A stretch of DNA of 64,000 bases, taken from Sphingosinithalassobacter tenebrarum (GTDB lineage: Bacteria; Pseudomonadota; Alphaproteobacteria; Sphingomonadales; Sphingomonadaceae). The stretch lies in assembly GCF_011057975.1 (NCBI RefSeq), contig NZ_CP049109.1, positions 2,883,001 to 2,947,000 on the forward strand, given 5' to 3'. Positions within the stretch are counted from its first letter, which is position 1; every line of letters starts with the position of its first letter. A program made the position numbers and the translations under genes. The notes under the pieces are model-generated. The model searched no databases and was not told where the DNA came from. It saw nothing but the letters and a program-made list of their open reading frames with translations. Positions 9,159-17,610 of this stretch are shown here, in pieces.

Positions 9159-10064
9159 CTACTCTCCCTTGCGATAGCTACGCTGGCGAAATTGCCGCGG
9201 CGAAGCGCCCGTCGCCCGGCGGAAGGCATAGGAAAAGCTCGACGGCGAGGCGAATCCCAGCGCGAACGAAATCTCCTTGATGCTCTGTTCGCCGCCCAGC
9301 ATGCGTTTCGCCATTTCCACGCGTGTCTGCGCGATATGCGATCCGATCGAATGTCCCCTGCTCGCGCGGAAACCGCGCGTCAGTTGCCGCACCGAAATGT
9401 TGCAGAGCGCCGCCAGCTCTTCGAGGCTCGGTACCGGCCCGATCTCCTCCAGTCGTTCATCGATCCGCCGCAGCCGCCAGGAGGCAAGCCCGCCGGTGAT
9501 CGGCCCGTCGGCGATTGCCTGGCAATAGCGCGCGACTTCGATCGCGAGCTGGCCGACGATATGATCGCGCAACGCCTCGCTTCCGGGGGCGTCGTGCCGC
9601 ATTTCCTCGGCGAGCCGGCGCAGGCAGAAACGAACATGCGGCTGGGCGATGTCGAGCCCCGCCGCCAGCCGCCGGTCGGTCCATTCGATCCCGCCCTCGA
9701 GCCAGCGATCGACTGCCTCGGCAGGAATCTCGCACACGATCGACGCCTGATCGCCGCCCTTGTCGCTCAGGATATGCAGCCCCTCGCCCGGCGGGATCAG
9801 GAAGATATCGCCGATCGGTTCGAACCGATGCGGCCCCCAGCGCTCGCGATAACAGCCGCGCGCGCCTTCGGGCCGCGGAGTCAGGCACATGTCGAGCCAG
9901 TATCCGTGCTCGCGCCGGAACAGCCGGTCAGTCGGCGCGTCGAGCTGGAAACGCGCGATCCGCACCGGACCGAGCGCAGTCATGCGCTCGGAATCAAACG
10001 CCGTCTGAGCAAAATTCTCGCGCGTCACGCGCCGCCTCTCCGTCTCTTTTTCTTTCGTGGCCAT
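9159..10064 (-). CDS. AraC family transcriptional regulator
   Basis: A 301-residue regulator. The N-terminal 180 residues are an AraC-binding-like ligand domain (with DIFLIPPGEGLHIL). The C-terminal ~100 residues hold two helix-turn-helix units: 'SLEELAALCNISVRQLTRGF' and 'SIKEISFALGFASPSSFSYAFRRATGASPRQFR'-type signatures of the family. It is divergent from the SDR-dehydrogenase-hydrolase operon at 10179-13286, with a 114-bp intergenic space that probably contains its operator. It is the likely activator of that operon. Confidence 0.92.
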   Translation of the reverse strand: MATKEKETERRRVTRENFAQTAFDSERMTALGPVRIARFQLDAPTDRLFRREHGYWLDMCLTPRPEGARGCYRERWGPHRFEPIGDIFLIPPGEGLHILSDKGGDQASIVCEIPAEAVDRWLEGGIEWTDRRLAAGLDIAQPHVRFCLRRLAEEMRHDAPGSEALRDHIVGQLAIEVARYCQAIADGPITGGLASWRLRRIDERLEEIGPVPSLEELAALCNISVRQLTRGFRASRGHSIGSHIAQTRVEMAKRMLGGEQSIKEISFALGFASPSSFSYAFRRATGASPRQFRQRSYRKGE

Positions 10065-10178
10065 TTGCCAGCATTACGGCCCGAAGTCGACACCGGCACC
10101 GATTGCGCATCGCCGCGCGCGGGCGGACACTCCCGCCCGACATGCCGGGAACGGCGGACACGAGATCTGGAGAGCGAC

Positions 10179-11000
10179 ATGGCCAAGGGACTTTTCGACT
10201 GTACGGGCAAGGTGACTCTGGTCACCGGCGGCAATGGCGGCATCGGGCTGGGCTTCGCGATGGGCGTCGCGAAAATGGGCGGCGACATCGCCATCTGGGC
10301 GCGCAATGCCGAGAAGAACGAAGCCGCCAAGATGCAGCTTCTCGAAGCCGGCGCGGGCCGTGTCGAAACCTATCAGGTCGATGTCAGCAGCGAAGAGGCG
10401 ATTACCGAAGGCTATGACAAGCTGCTCGCCGATATGGGCCGGCTCGACAGCGTCTTCGCCAATTCGGGCCGCGCCTCGCGCTCGCGCTCGGTGCTGACGC
10501 TCGACAGCGGCGAATGGAACGACTTGCTCGCGGTCAATCTCCACGGCGCCTTCTACACCCTGCGCGAGGCCGCCAAGGCGATGGTCAAGCGCGCCGAAAC
10601 CGGCGATCCGGGCGGGTCGCTGGTCTATTGCGGCAGCCTGTCGATGTTCCACGGCGTTCCCGGCATCGAGAATTACGCCGCGTCGAAGGGCGGGATGGGC
10701 GCCGTGATTCGCGGCATGGCGGCCGAACTGGGCAAACACGGCATCCGCGCCAACACCATCGCGCCGGGCTATGTGAAGACCGGCATTGGCGGTGACGCCG
10801 AAATGAGCGAGGAAATGAAGGCGCGCATGGCCGCGGTCGACGCGCATTTCTCCGCCAAGACGCCGATCCCCCGCCCCGGCGCGATCGAGGATTTCGAAGG
10901 TATCGGCGCCTATCTGGTCAGCGACGCATCGCGCTTTCACACCGGCGACACGATCGTGATCGACGGCGGCAGCCTGATCTATCCGCCCTACGCATTCTGA
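10179..11000 (+). CDS. SDR family oxidoreductase
   Basis: A 273-residue classical short-chain dehydrogenase. Motifs seen: TGGNGGIG (cofactor loop, about residue 15), ANSG in place of the usual NNAG, a catalytic serine in YCGSLS, and the active-site YAASK. The C-terminus has a DGG segment typical of classical SDRs. The ATG at 10179 follows GGAGAG. The long open frame upstream to 9057 is antisense to the AraC gene and is not coding. First gene of a three-gene operon with the zinc-type dehydrogenase 25 nt downstream. Confidence 0.92.
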   Translation: MAKGLFDCTGKVTLVTGGNGGIGLGFAMGVAKMGGDIAIWARNAEKNEAAKMQLLEAGAGRVETYQVDVSSEEAITEGYDKLLADMGRLDSVFANSGRASRSRSVLTLDSGEWNDLLAVNLHGAFYTLREAAKAMVKRAETGDPGGSLVYCGSLSMFHGVPGIENYAASKGGMGAVIRGMAAELGKHGIRANTIAPGYVKTGIGGDAEMSEEMKARMAAVDAHFSAKTPIPRPGAIEDFEGIGAYLVSDASRFHTGDTIVIDGGSLIYPPYAF

Positions 11001-11025
11001 TCCCCGGAGCGAGAGGAGCCTCCCC

Positions 11026-12039
11026 ATGCACCATCTGCTCAACATTCATGGCGTGAACGACGTCCGCCTCGACGACTATCAGCGCCCCGAACCGGGCCCC
11101 AATGACGTGGTCGTCAGGATGAAGGCCTGCGGCATCTGCGGCAGCGACCTTTCCTACATCAAGAATGGCGGCATCCCGGCGGGTAATATCACCGCGCTCG
11201 GCCATGAAGGCGCGGGCGAACTGATGTATGTCGGCGACAGCGTCGAAGGCGTGAAGGTCGGCCAGCCGGTGATCGTCAATCCGATGAACACGCCGAGCTA
11301 TATCGGCTCGGGTGGCCCCGAAGGCGCCTTTACCGAGGAACTGCTCGTCCGCGACGCGCGGCTCGGCGCCAGCCTGCTGCCGATCCCCGAGGGCATTCCC
11401 TATGACGTCGCGGCGATGTGCGAGCCGCTCGCCGTGGCGATGCACGGCGTCAATCGCGCCGAGGCGAAGGAAGGGGACAAGGTCGCGATCTTCGGCTGCG
11501 GCCCGATCGGGCTGGGCATGGTGCTCTGGGCAATCGATCGCGGCTGCCAGGACGTGATCGCGCTCGACCTCGCCGAGGAACGGCTCGAACGCGCCCGCGC
11601 GCTCGGCGCGCACTCGATCAATCCGGCCAGGGAAGACGTCGCCGCGCGGATCAAGGAAATCCACGGCACGACGACCGTGTTCGGCCGCGAGAAGGCGCAG
11701 ACCGACGCCTATATCGATGCCGCCGGCGCGCCCTCGATCCTCGCCGACGTCGTCGCGCTCGCCAAGACGCATGCGCGGCACGTCATTACCGCCGCGTACC
11801 TGAAACCCATCGAGCTTCCCGCCGGCCAGATGCTGACGACCGAAATGACGATCACCACGGCGGTTGGCTATCCGACCGAATTTCCCGATGTGATCGACGC
11901 GATGCCGCGCCTGAAGGACAAGATCGCCGCGATGATCAGCCACAAGCTGCCCTTCGCCTCGGTGCTCGACGGGCTCAAGATCGCCGCCACGCCGGAATCG
12001 GCCAAGGTGATGATCGCCTTTGACGAGGCCGAGACGTGA
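11026..12039 (+). CDS. Zinc-type alcohol dehydrogenase (MDR family)
   Basis: A 337-residue medium-chain dehydrogenase/reductase. Catalytic zinc ligands are visible as Cys38 (in CGICGSD) and His60/Glu61 (in GHEGAGE). The Rossmann motif is FGCGPIGLG. The four-cysteine structural zinc lobe, usually after residue 90, is absent (the stretch NPMNTPSYIGSGG has no cysteine), as in some threonine/sorbitol dehydrogenase relatives. RBS GAGAGGAG is present. The stop codon overlaps the start of the next gene by 4 nt, which indicates translational coupling. Role: oxidation of a pathway alcohol (inferred). Confidence 0.9.
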   Translation: MHHLLNIHGVNDVRLDDYQRPEPGPNDVVVRMKACGICGSDLSYIKNGGIPAGNITALGHEGAGELMYVGDSVEGVKVGQPVIVNPMNTPSYIGSGGPEGAFTEELLVRDARLGASLLPIPEGIPYDVAAMCEPLAVAMHGVNRAEAKEGDKVAIFGCGPIGLGMVLWAIDRGCQDVIALDLAEERLERARALGAHSINPAREDVAARIKEIHGTTTVFGREKAQTDAYIDAAGAPSILADVVALAKTHARHVITAAYLKPIELPAGQMLTTEMTITTAVGYPTEFPDVIDAMPRLKDKIAAMISHKLPFASVLDGLKIAATPESAKVMIAFDEAET

Positions 12040-13286
12040 GCGAGGCGAAAGCGGGCAAGCCCGCGCTCGCCGGGCTGGTCCGCTCGGGCGACGCGCAGAC
12101 CGAAGCGGTCGCGATCACCGATTTCATCTTCATGGCGAAGGATATTTCCAACGCCTATCTGGTGACGACCGGCGACGGCGACCTGATGGTCAATACCGGC
12201 TTCATGGACAATGCCGATCGCAATGTCGGCCTGCTGGCACCCCACCGCACCGGCCCGATGCGCCGCATCATCCTGACGCAGAGCCATGCCGATCATTTCG
12301 GCGGTGTGCCCGAGTTTTCGGACGAGGGCACGCAAGTGATCGGCGGCCCCGGCTATGCCGAAAACTGGGCTGACATGAAGCGGCTCCAGCCCTTTTTCGG
12401 ACCGCGCAGCGCCAAGCTGTGGAGCGGCACGCTCAATCGCGGATCGGCGCCCAAACGCCCGCCCGAAGTGACGCCCGACCTGATCGTCGAGGGACGCCAC
12501 GCCTTCGAACAGGGCGGCCGCCGTTTCGAGCTGCTCCACACGCCCGAAGGCGAGACCACCGACGGCCTTACCGTCTGGATGCCCGACGAAAGGATCGCCT
12601 TCACCGGCAATCTGTTCGGCCCGGTCTTCCTGGCGATGCCGTTCCTCTGCACGATCCGCGGCGACAAGCCGCGTTCGGTGCGCAGCTACCTGAAATCGCT
12701 TGAAACCGTGCGCGATCTCGGCGCCGAGATGCTGATCACCGGTCATGGCGATCCGATCACCGGCGCCGACCGCATCGCCGCCGACCTCGACCGGATGCAC
12801 GCGGCGGTGAGCTGGGTACGCGATTATACGCTCGACGGAATGAACGCGGGGCGGACGGTGCACGAACTGATGCGCGACATCGCCCTGCCCGAGAACCTCA
12901 CGATCGGCGAGTTTCACGGCAAAGTGAGCTGGGCCGTGCGGACCATCTGGGAGGAATATGCCGGCTGGTTCCGCTATGAGGATGGCACGACAGCGCTCTA
13001 CGGCGTCCCGCGCTCGGCGGTACATGGCGATCTGGCGCAGCTGGCCGGCGGCGCCGGTCCGCTGGCTGACCGCGCTGCCGAGTATGTCGCCGAGAACAAA
13101 CCGTTGCAGGCACTCCACCTCACCGACATCGCGCTCGACGCCGAGCCGGAACATGAAGGGGCGCTGATCGCCAAAAAGGCCGCGCTCGAAGCGCTGCTCG
13201 CGGCAAGCGGCGGATCGAACCTCTCCGAAACCATGTGGCTCAAGGCCGAAATCGGCGCGGTCGAGAAGGCGCTGGGCACCCCCTAA
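12036..13286 (+). CDS. MBL-fold hydrolase, alkyl-sulfatase-like
   Basis: A 416-residue metallo-beta-lactamase-fold protein. The metal-binding signature reads TQSHADHFGG at residues 81-90. Later ligands appear in HTPEGETTDG, AFTGN and TGHGDP. The C-terminal third (about 265-340, LRDYTLDGMNAGRTVHELM... EFHGKVSW) resembles the alkyl sulfatase dimerisation domain, and the tail resembles a sterol-carrier-like segment, so SdsA/BDS1-type alkyl sulfatases are the nearest family. The first zinc ligand, normally His, is Gln82 here. The start is a GTG that overlaps the preceding stop. Sulfate-ester hydrolysis is possible but not assured. Confidence 0.85.
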   Translation: MSEAKAGKPALAGLVRSGDAQTEAVAITDFIFMAKDISNAYLVTTGDGDLMVNTGFMDNADRNVGLLAPHRTGPMRRIILTQSHADHFGGVPEFSDEGTQVIGGPGYAENWADMKRLQPFFGPRSAKLWSGTLNRGSAPKRPPEVTPDLIVEGRHAFEQGGRRFELLHTPEGETTDGLTVWMPDERIAFTGNLFGPVFLAMPFLCTIRGDKPRSVRSYLKSLETVRDLGAEMLITGHGDPITGADRIAADLDRMHAAVSWVRDYTLDGMNAGRTVHELMRDIALPENLTIGEFHGKVSWAVRTIWEEYAGWFRYEDGTTALYGVPRSAVHGDLAQLAGGAGPLADRAAEYVAENKPLQALHLTDIALDAEPEHEGALIAKKAALEALLAASGGSNLSETMWLKAEIGAVEKALGTP

Positions 13287-13420
13287 TTCCTCCCCCGGAG
13301 GGGGAGGGGGACCGCCGAAGGCGGTGGAGGGGTATTGGCCACAGGCGACGCCCTTCGCGGCAAGCTACCCCTCCACCACCGCCTCCGGCGGCGGCCCCCC
13401 TCCCCTTCCAGGGGAGGAAC
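13287..13420. repeat. G-rich palindromic intergenic repeat, copy 1
   Basis: Ends read TTCCTCCCC... and ...GGGGAGGAA, with inner GGTGGAGGGG / CCCCTCCACC arms. Related copies occur at 16648-16789 and 24418-24545. It resembles a non-coding MITE-like or REP-type unit and starts directly after the stop of the hydrolase gene. Confidence 0.7.
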
Positions 13421-13437
13421 GGGCACCCAACGAAAAC

Positions 13438-13465
13438 GGGGCGCAGCGATTATTCGCTGCGCCCC
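13438..13465. terminator. Bidirectional terminator hairpin between convergent genes
   Basis: A perfect 12-bp stem (GGGGCGCAGCGA / TCGCTGCGCCCC) with a 4-nt loop lies between the plus-strand hydrolase and the minus-strand dehydratase. On the minus strand it is followed by GTTTTCGTT. The plus side has no clean T-run. Confidence 0.65.
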
Positions 13466-13479
13466 GCTTCCTTATCCTT

Positions 13480-13594
13480 CGTCACCCTGAACTCGTTTCA
13501 GGGTCCACTCCTCCACTTGCGCGGATGGTGCTTGATGCACGGTGGATGCTGAAACGAGCCTGTCCCGAGCTTGTCGAGGGGTTCAGCATGACGA
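13480..13594. repeat. REP-like palindromic repeat, copy related to 21193-21283
   Basis: Begins CGTCACCCTGAAC and ends GTTCAGCATGACG. The central part (TTTCAGGGTCCA, GCACGGTGGAT) is shared with the copy at 21193-21283 at near-identity. Confidence 0.75.
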
Positions 13595-13635
13595 AGTAAG
13601 ATAGTCGGGACGGTCCCCCCGGCCGCCCCGCACCA

Positions 13636-14790
13636 TCACCCCTTGCTCGGCAGCTCCGCAACGGCGGTGCCGATCGCCGACATCTCGCCGCGATGCGTTT
13701 CCGCGCGCTGCTGGATCTCGACATATTTCTTGCCGTTCTCCTCGAACTTGCGGACGATACTGCCGTCGATGAAGATCACGTCGCCATCGGGATTGTGGCG
13801 GCGGATCTGGCAGTTCGACTTGTGCAGGAAACCATCGTCGCCGATCCAGTTGGTGACCTGATGCGTCAGCCAGCTGCAGCGCTCGGGCCCATAGTCATAG
13901 GCACCCGGCGTACCCACTTCGCGGGCGAAATCATCGTCCCAATGGACGCGCTCGGGAACGTCGCGCACACCGAACTTGTTGGGAATGCCCAGGCCCGGAT
14001 GCTGGTCGATCAGCTTCCAGTGCAGCTTGTTGGCGCGGATATAGAGGCCGCCCCAGCCCTGCGCATAGCCGATGAAGCCGGTGACCGTCATCGGGCCCTT
14101 CATCATGCGGGGCAGCTTGTCGCCTTCCTGCACGTCTTCCCAGTAGCGCGGGGTCGCGCCGCGCACTTCCTCGTTGCGATAGAGCTCGAACCACTCCTGC
14201 ATCTGCTCGTCGGTGAACTTGTTGCTCACCGATTCATGCTCGGCGCGGGCTTCGGTGTACTTCGTGCCGCGTTCGCGCGCTTCGTCACGATCGGTGCGGA
14301 AGACATAGCTGTCGCATTCCGAAACCTTGTCGCCCGACTGGTTATAGAAATCGACATGATAGATCTGCTGGTAGGCCGTGCCCGCGAAGCGCGTCTCGTG
14401 CTTGATCAGATCCTTGAGATAGGCCTCGGTCGAGATCGTGTCGTTGCGCAGCACCGGCTTGTGCCAGGTCCAGTCGGCGCCCGCCCACATCGCGTGCACG
14501 CCGGGCAGACCGCCGCAATAGCCCGAAACGATCCGGCTGGTCGAAAACAGAAAGCTCGGCAGCGCGACGATCGAACCGTATTTGGTCTTCTCGGCATAGG
14601 CCGGGTCGCACCACAGGGGATTATCGTCGCCGATGCCGTGGGCATAATGGCGGATGCCATCGCGCGTGGCTTCGTAATTCCACGGTTCCACGGTGTTCTC
14701 GATCTTCACCCCGATGCGCTTGCGCAGATCGGCGAGGCCTTCCTCGGTAATCTTGGGGAATTTGGTCTTCTGTTCGGCTGCCGTAGCCAT
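13636..14790 (-). CDS. FAS1-like dehydratase / MaoC-type hydratase, second copy
   Basis: A 384-residue two-hotdog protein of the same family as the gene at 2513-3703. It shares features such as 'GIGDDNPLWCDPAYAEKTKYG' in the first domain and a DYGPERCSWLTH segment in the second. ATG 14790 is preceded by AAGGAGAG. The in-frame ATG at 14805 has no such site. It lies downstream of an acyl-CoA synthetase on the same strand, so acyl-CoA formation followed by (de)hydration is again paired, as at 0.8-3.7 kb. A REP element separates the two genes. Confidence 0.85.
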   Translation of the reverse strand: MATAAEQKTKFPKITEEGLADLRKRIGVKIENTVEPWNYEATRDGIRHYAHGIGDDNPLWCDPAYAEKTKYGSIVALPSFLFSTSRIVSGYCGGLPGVHAMWAGADWTWHKPVLRNDTISTEAYLKDLIKHETRFAGTAYQQIYHVDFYNQSGDKVSECDSYVFRTDRDEARERGTKYTEARAEHESVSNKFTDEQMQEWFELYRNEEVRGATPRYWEDVQEGDKLPRMMKGPMTVTGFIGYAQGWGGLYIRANKLHWKLIDQHPGLGIPNKFGVRDVPERVHWDDDFAREVGTPGAYDYGPERCSWLTHQVTNWIGDDGFLHKSNCQIRRHNPDGDVIFIDGSIVRKFEENGKKYVEIQQRAETHRGEMSAIGTAVAELPSKG

Positions 14791-14835
14791 GGTGCTCTCC
14801 TTCAAAATTCCGAAATACTAATATCAAACAGCCGC

Positions 14836-14922
14836 TTGCCCTGAGCTTGTCGAAGGGCCGTCCTGTTCTTCAGCGCCGCGCGGAAAAGAAGAACAGGGCT
14901 TCGACAGGCTCAGCCCGAACGG
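14836..14922. repeat. REP-like inverted repeat (CCCTGAGCTTGTCGAAGGGC type)
   Basis: Arms TGCCCTGAGCTTGTCGAAGGGC and its near-complement GGGCTTCGACAGGCTCAGCCC flank a second pair, CCTGTTCTTC / GAAGAACAGG. Widespread intergenic palindromes of this type occur in sphingomonads (established knowledge). Confidence 0.7.
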
Positions 14923-14938
14923 GTTGAGGGTCAAAGGG

Positions 14939-16501
14939 TCAGGCCGCTGCTTTCGCCCGCTCCGCCTCCATATCGCGCAATTTCTTGCGGTGGACCTTGC
15001 CGGCGGGCGTCTTGGGAAGCGCGTCGACAAATTCGATCACGCGCGGAAATTCGTGCTGGGCGAGCCGCTCGCGCGTGAAATTCTGCAGTTCCTTCACGAA
15101 ATCGTCGCTGCCCGCGCGATCGGCGATGATGAATGCCTTCACCACCTGCCCGCGCTTTTCGTCGGGAACGCCGATCACCGCCGCTTCCTTCACATTATCA
15201 TGTTTGAGCAGCGTATTCTCGATCTCGACCGCGCTCATCGTCCAGCCCGCCGAGATGATCACATCGTCGGCGCGGCCGCAGTGATAGAAATAGCCGTCCT
15301 CGTCGATCTTCGCCCGATCCTTGGTCGACAGCCAGCCGGACCGCTTTTTCAGCATCAGCTCGCCGATCTCCCCCGGATCGGTGGGCGTGCCGTTGGGCCG
15401 CTGCACCTGCAGCTCGAGCCCCGGTATCGCCTTGCCGAGCGACCCCGGCTTGACGATGAAGTCCTCCGCGCCCGGAAAATTGACCAGCACCACGCCGATC
15501 TCGGTCGTCCCGTACATCGAACAGGCATCGACACCGAAGGTCTTGTCGATCCATTCGAGCGTCGCCGGGTCGATCGGCTCGCCGGTGAAGGACAGCTTCT
15601 CGATCGCGAATTTGAAGGCCTCGGACTGACCCGAATTCTTCATCATGCGATAATGCGTCGCCGCCGCCGACATGTTGGTGATGCCGTAATCCTGAAGCCC
15701 CTGCATCAGCCGCACCGGATCGAACTTGCCCGCGAACGTCCCGGTCGAAACGCCGAGCGCGAGCGGCGCCAGCGTGCCGTGCCACAGCCCATGCCCCCAG
15801 GCGGGCGAGGACGGGCAGAAAAACTCGTCCCCCGGGCGGATGCCGGTGCCGTAAAGCGCCGCGAACATCAGCGTGACGAGCGCCTTGTGGCTGTGCTTCA
15901 CCGCCTCGGGCAACTCGCGCGTCGTGCCGCTGGTGTACTGGAACACCGCGAGATCATCGGCCGCCGATTGCGGCTGATAGGTCGCCGGATATTGCGCGAT
16001 TTCGTCGAGCAGCCCCTGATCGGCCACCACCACGCGCAGCCCCGGCACATTTTGTGCCATCGGCGCCTTTTCGGCATTGGTGACGAGGATCTTGGGCTTG
16101 CAGTCATCGACTCGCAGCCGCAGCGCGTCCGGCCCGAACAAGGTGAACAGCGGCACGCTGATCGCGCCGGTCTGCATCGCCCCGAACAGGCAGACATAGA
16201 AGGGCAAAGAGGGTTCGAGCATGAAGGCAATGCGGTCGCCCTTGGCGATGCCCTGCGCATCGAGCCAATGGGCGAACCGCGCCGCCCCCGCGGCAATCTC
16301 GTCAAAGCTCAGAATCTCGTCGGCGCCGTCCGCATGCGCGATCCGCACCGCCGCGCGGCCCGACCCGTCGGCGTGGCGCGTAATGCATTCGTTCGCGATG
16401 TTCAGCGCCTCGCGGTCGCCGTCGAACAGCTCCCACAAAGCGGCCGAATTGGCATGTGCCTGCGCGTCGGCGAACGATGTGTATTCGGTCAGTTTCGTCA
16501 T
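14939..16501 (-). CDS. ATP-dependent acyl-CoA synthetase
   Basis: A 520-residue class I adenylate-forming enzyme. It has YTSGTT at the P-loop position, but the usual GxPKG that follows is replaced by RELPEAVKH. Other motifs are intact: YGTTE, YHCGRADD, SAGW, and the catalytic lysine region PKTPAGKVHRKKL. CoA ligation of a carboxylic acid is the expected reaction. The ATG at 16501 sits opposite the IclR gene, across a 300-bp space containing a long dyad, so IclR control is likely. Confidence 0.9.
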   Translation of the reverse strand: MTKLTEYTSFADAQAHANSAALWELFDGDREALNIANECITRHADGSGRAAVRIAHADGADEILSFDEIAAGAARFAHWLDAQGIAKGDRIAFMLEPSLPFYVCLFGAMQTGAISVPLFTLFGPDALRLRVDDCKPKILVTNAEKAPMAQNVPGLRVVVADQGLLDEIAQYPATYQPQSAADDLAVFQYTSGTTRELPEAVKHSHKALVTLMFAALYGTGIRPGDEFFCPSSPAWGHGLWHGTLAPLALGVSTGTFAGKFDPVRLMQGLQDYGITNMSAAATHYRMMKNSGQSEAFKFAIEKLSFTGEPIDPATLEWIDKTFGVDACSMYGTTEIGVVLVNFPGAEDFIVKPGSLGKAIPGLELQVQRPNGTPTDPGEIGELMLKKRSGWLSTKDRAKIDEDGYFYHCGRADDVIISAGWTMSAVEIENTLLKHDNVKEAAVIGVPDEKRGQVVKAFIIADRAGSDDFVKELQNFTRERLAQHEFPRVIEFVDALPKTPAGKVHRKKLRDMEAERAKAAA

Positions 16502-16583
16502 GGCTTCCCGCTGGATTCCAGATCGGTGCAGGGCAGCGAGACTCGCCTTCCCTACTCGCGAGTAGCCTTATGGCACAGGATGA

Positions 16584-16628
16584 AGGTTGTTGTATATACA
16601 GAACGTTGTTCTATATATTGAACAACCT
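16584..16628. promoter_or_regulatory. 45-bp nested dyad, candidate IclR operator
   Basis: Outer arms AGGTTGTT / AACAACCT (16584-16591 and 16621-16628) and inner arms AGAAC-GTT-GTTCT (16600-16612) share the same centre at 16606. The AT-rich segments between them are partly complementary. It lies 83 nt upstream of the acyl-CoA synthetase start and 177 nt upstream of the IclR start. Position and symmetry fit a dimer-of-dimers regulator such as IclR. This is inference. Confidence 0.6.
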
Positions 16629-16647
16629 CGAGAGTTGCGTTACTAAG

Positions 16648-16789
16648 TTCCTCCCCGAGCTTGGCTCGGGGAGGGGGACCGCTCGCGAAGCGAGTGGTGG
16701 AGGGGCCGTCGCGCAGCGGCGGTTACACCGCCGGCCCCTCCACCAGCCTGCGGCTGGTCCCCCTCCCCCAGCGAGCTGGGGGAGGAATT
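16648..16789. repeat. G-rich palindromic intergenic repeat, copy 2
   Basis: Starts TTCCTCCCCGAGC and ends CTGGGGGAGGAA, with inner GGTGGAGGGG / CCCCTCCACC arms, matching the units at 13287 and 24418. It ends 15 nt before the IclR start codon, so the IclR ribosome site (GAGG) lies at its very edge. Confidence 0.7.
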
Positions 16790-16804
16790 AGAGGAATCTA
16801 CCCA

Positions 16805-17584
16805 ATGCCCGACCGCCAGCTCGCCACCGGAACCGCCCGCTCCAAGGCCCCCGCCATCACCCGCGCCGCGGCGATCCTCCGCCTGCTCGGCAAGAGCGAC
16901 ACCCCGCTCGGCGTCCAGGCGATCGCGCGCGAACTGGGCCTCGTGCCCAGTACCGCGCTCTATGTCCTGCGCGCGCTGGCGGAGGAGGAGCTGGTCGCGT
17001 TCGATGCCGACACCAAACGCTATTCGCTCGGCGCGGGCACGCTCACCCTCGCGCGCCAATGGCTCCGCCGCAGCCAGTTCGCCGACCTCGCCCAGCCGGT
17101 GCTGGACGGCATCGCCCGCGATTTCGGCGTGACCGCGCTCGGCGTGGAGATTGTCGGGCTCGACCATATGGTCGTCGTCGGCATCGCGCAGGGCGGCGGC
17201 AATTTCCAGCTGAGCGCCCAGATCGGCAGCCGCTTCCCCGCCCTCATCAGCGCGACCGGCCGCATCACCGCCGCCTGGGGCGACTATTCGGACGCCGAAC
17301 TCGAACGCCGCTTCGCCGCGCTGCGCTGGGACGAACCGCCTGCATTCGAACACTGGATGGAACAAGTCCGCGAAACCCGCACACGCGGCTATGCGGTCGA
17401 TGATGGCAATTACATCGCGGGCGTGACCGTCGTCTCCGCGCCGGTCTGGAAAGGCCCCGGCAAACCCAGCCAGGCGCTGATCGCCACCGGCATCAGCTCG
17501 GCGGTCCAGCGACGCGGGCTGGAACCGCTCGCGGCGGCACTGATGGACGGCGCAAGGATGGTTTCGCAGCAACTGGGCGGATAG
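16805..17584 (+). CDS. IclR family transcriptional regulator
   Basis: A 259-residue regulator. The winged helix-turn-helix spans about residues 18-75 (AAAILRLLGKSDTPLGVQAIARE then LVPSTALYVLRAL in the recognition region), followed by the IclR effector domain (about 85-255). The ATG at 16805 is chosen because the upstream open frame runs through an intergenic repeat. It is divergent from the acyl-CoA synthetase, with the dyad at 16584-16628 between them, and it likely regulates that gene and perhaps the dehydratase beyond it. Confidence 0.92.
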   Translation: MPDRQLATGTARSKAPAITRAAAILRLLGKSDTPLGVQAIARELGLVPSTALYVLRALAEEELVAFDADTKRYSLGAGTLTLARQWLRRSQFADLAQPVLDGIARDFGVTALGVEIVGLDHMVVVGIAQGGGNFQLSAQIGSRFPALISATGRITAAWGDYSDAELERRFAALRWDEPPAFEHWMEQVRETRTRGYAVDDGNYIAGVTVVSAPVWKGPGKPSQALIATGISSAVQRRGLEPLAAALMDGARMVSQQLGG

Positions 17585-17610
17585 TGACGTCCCTCCAGTT
17601 CTCTAAACAC

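Noticed and set aside
14917..14950. TTGAGGG followed 15 nt later by GCTGC near 14924 as another sigma promoter
   Set aside because: The -10-like box does not match GCGTA and it lies in a REP element with no plus-strand gene downstream.
14924..16621. 565-residue plus-strand open frame
   Set aside because: Antisense to an acyl-CoA synthetase with clear motifs.
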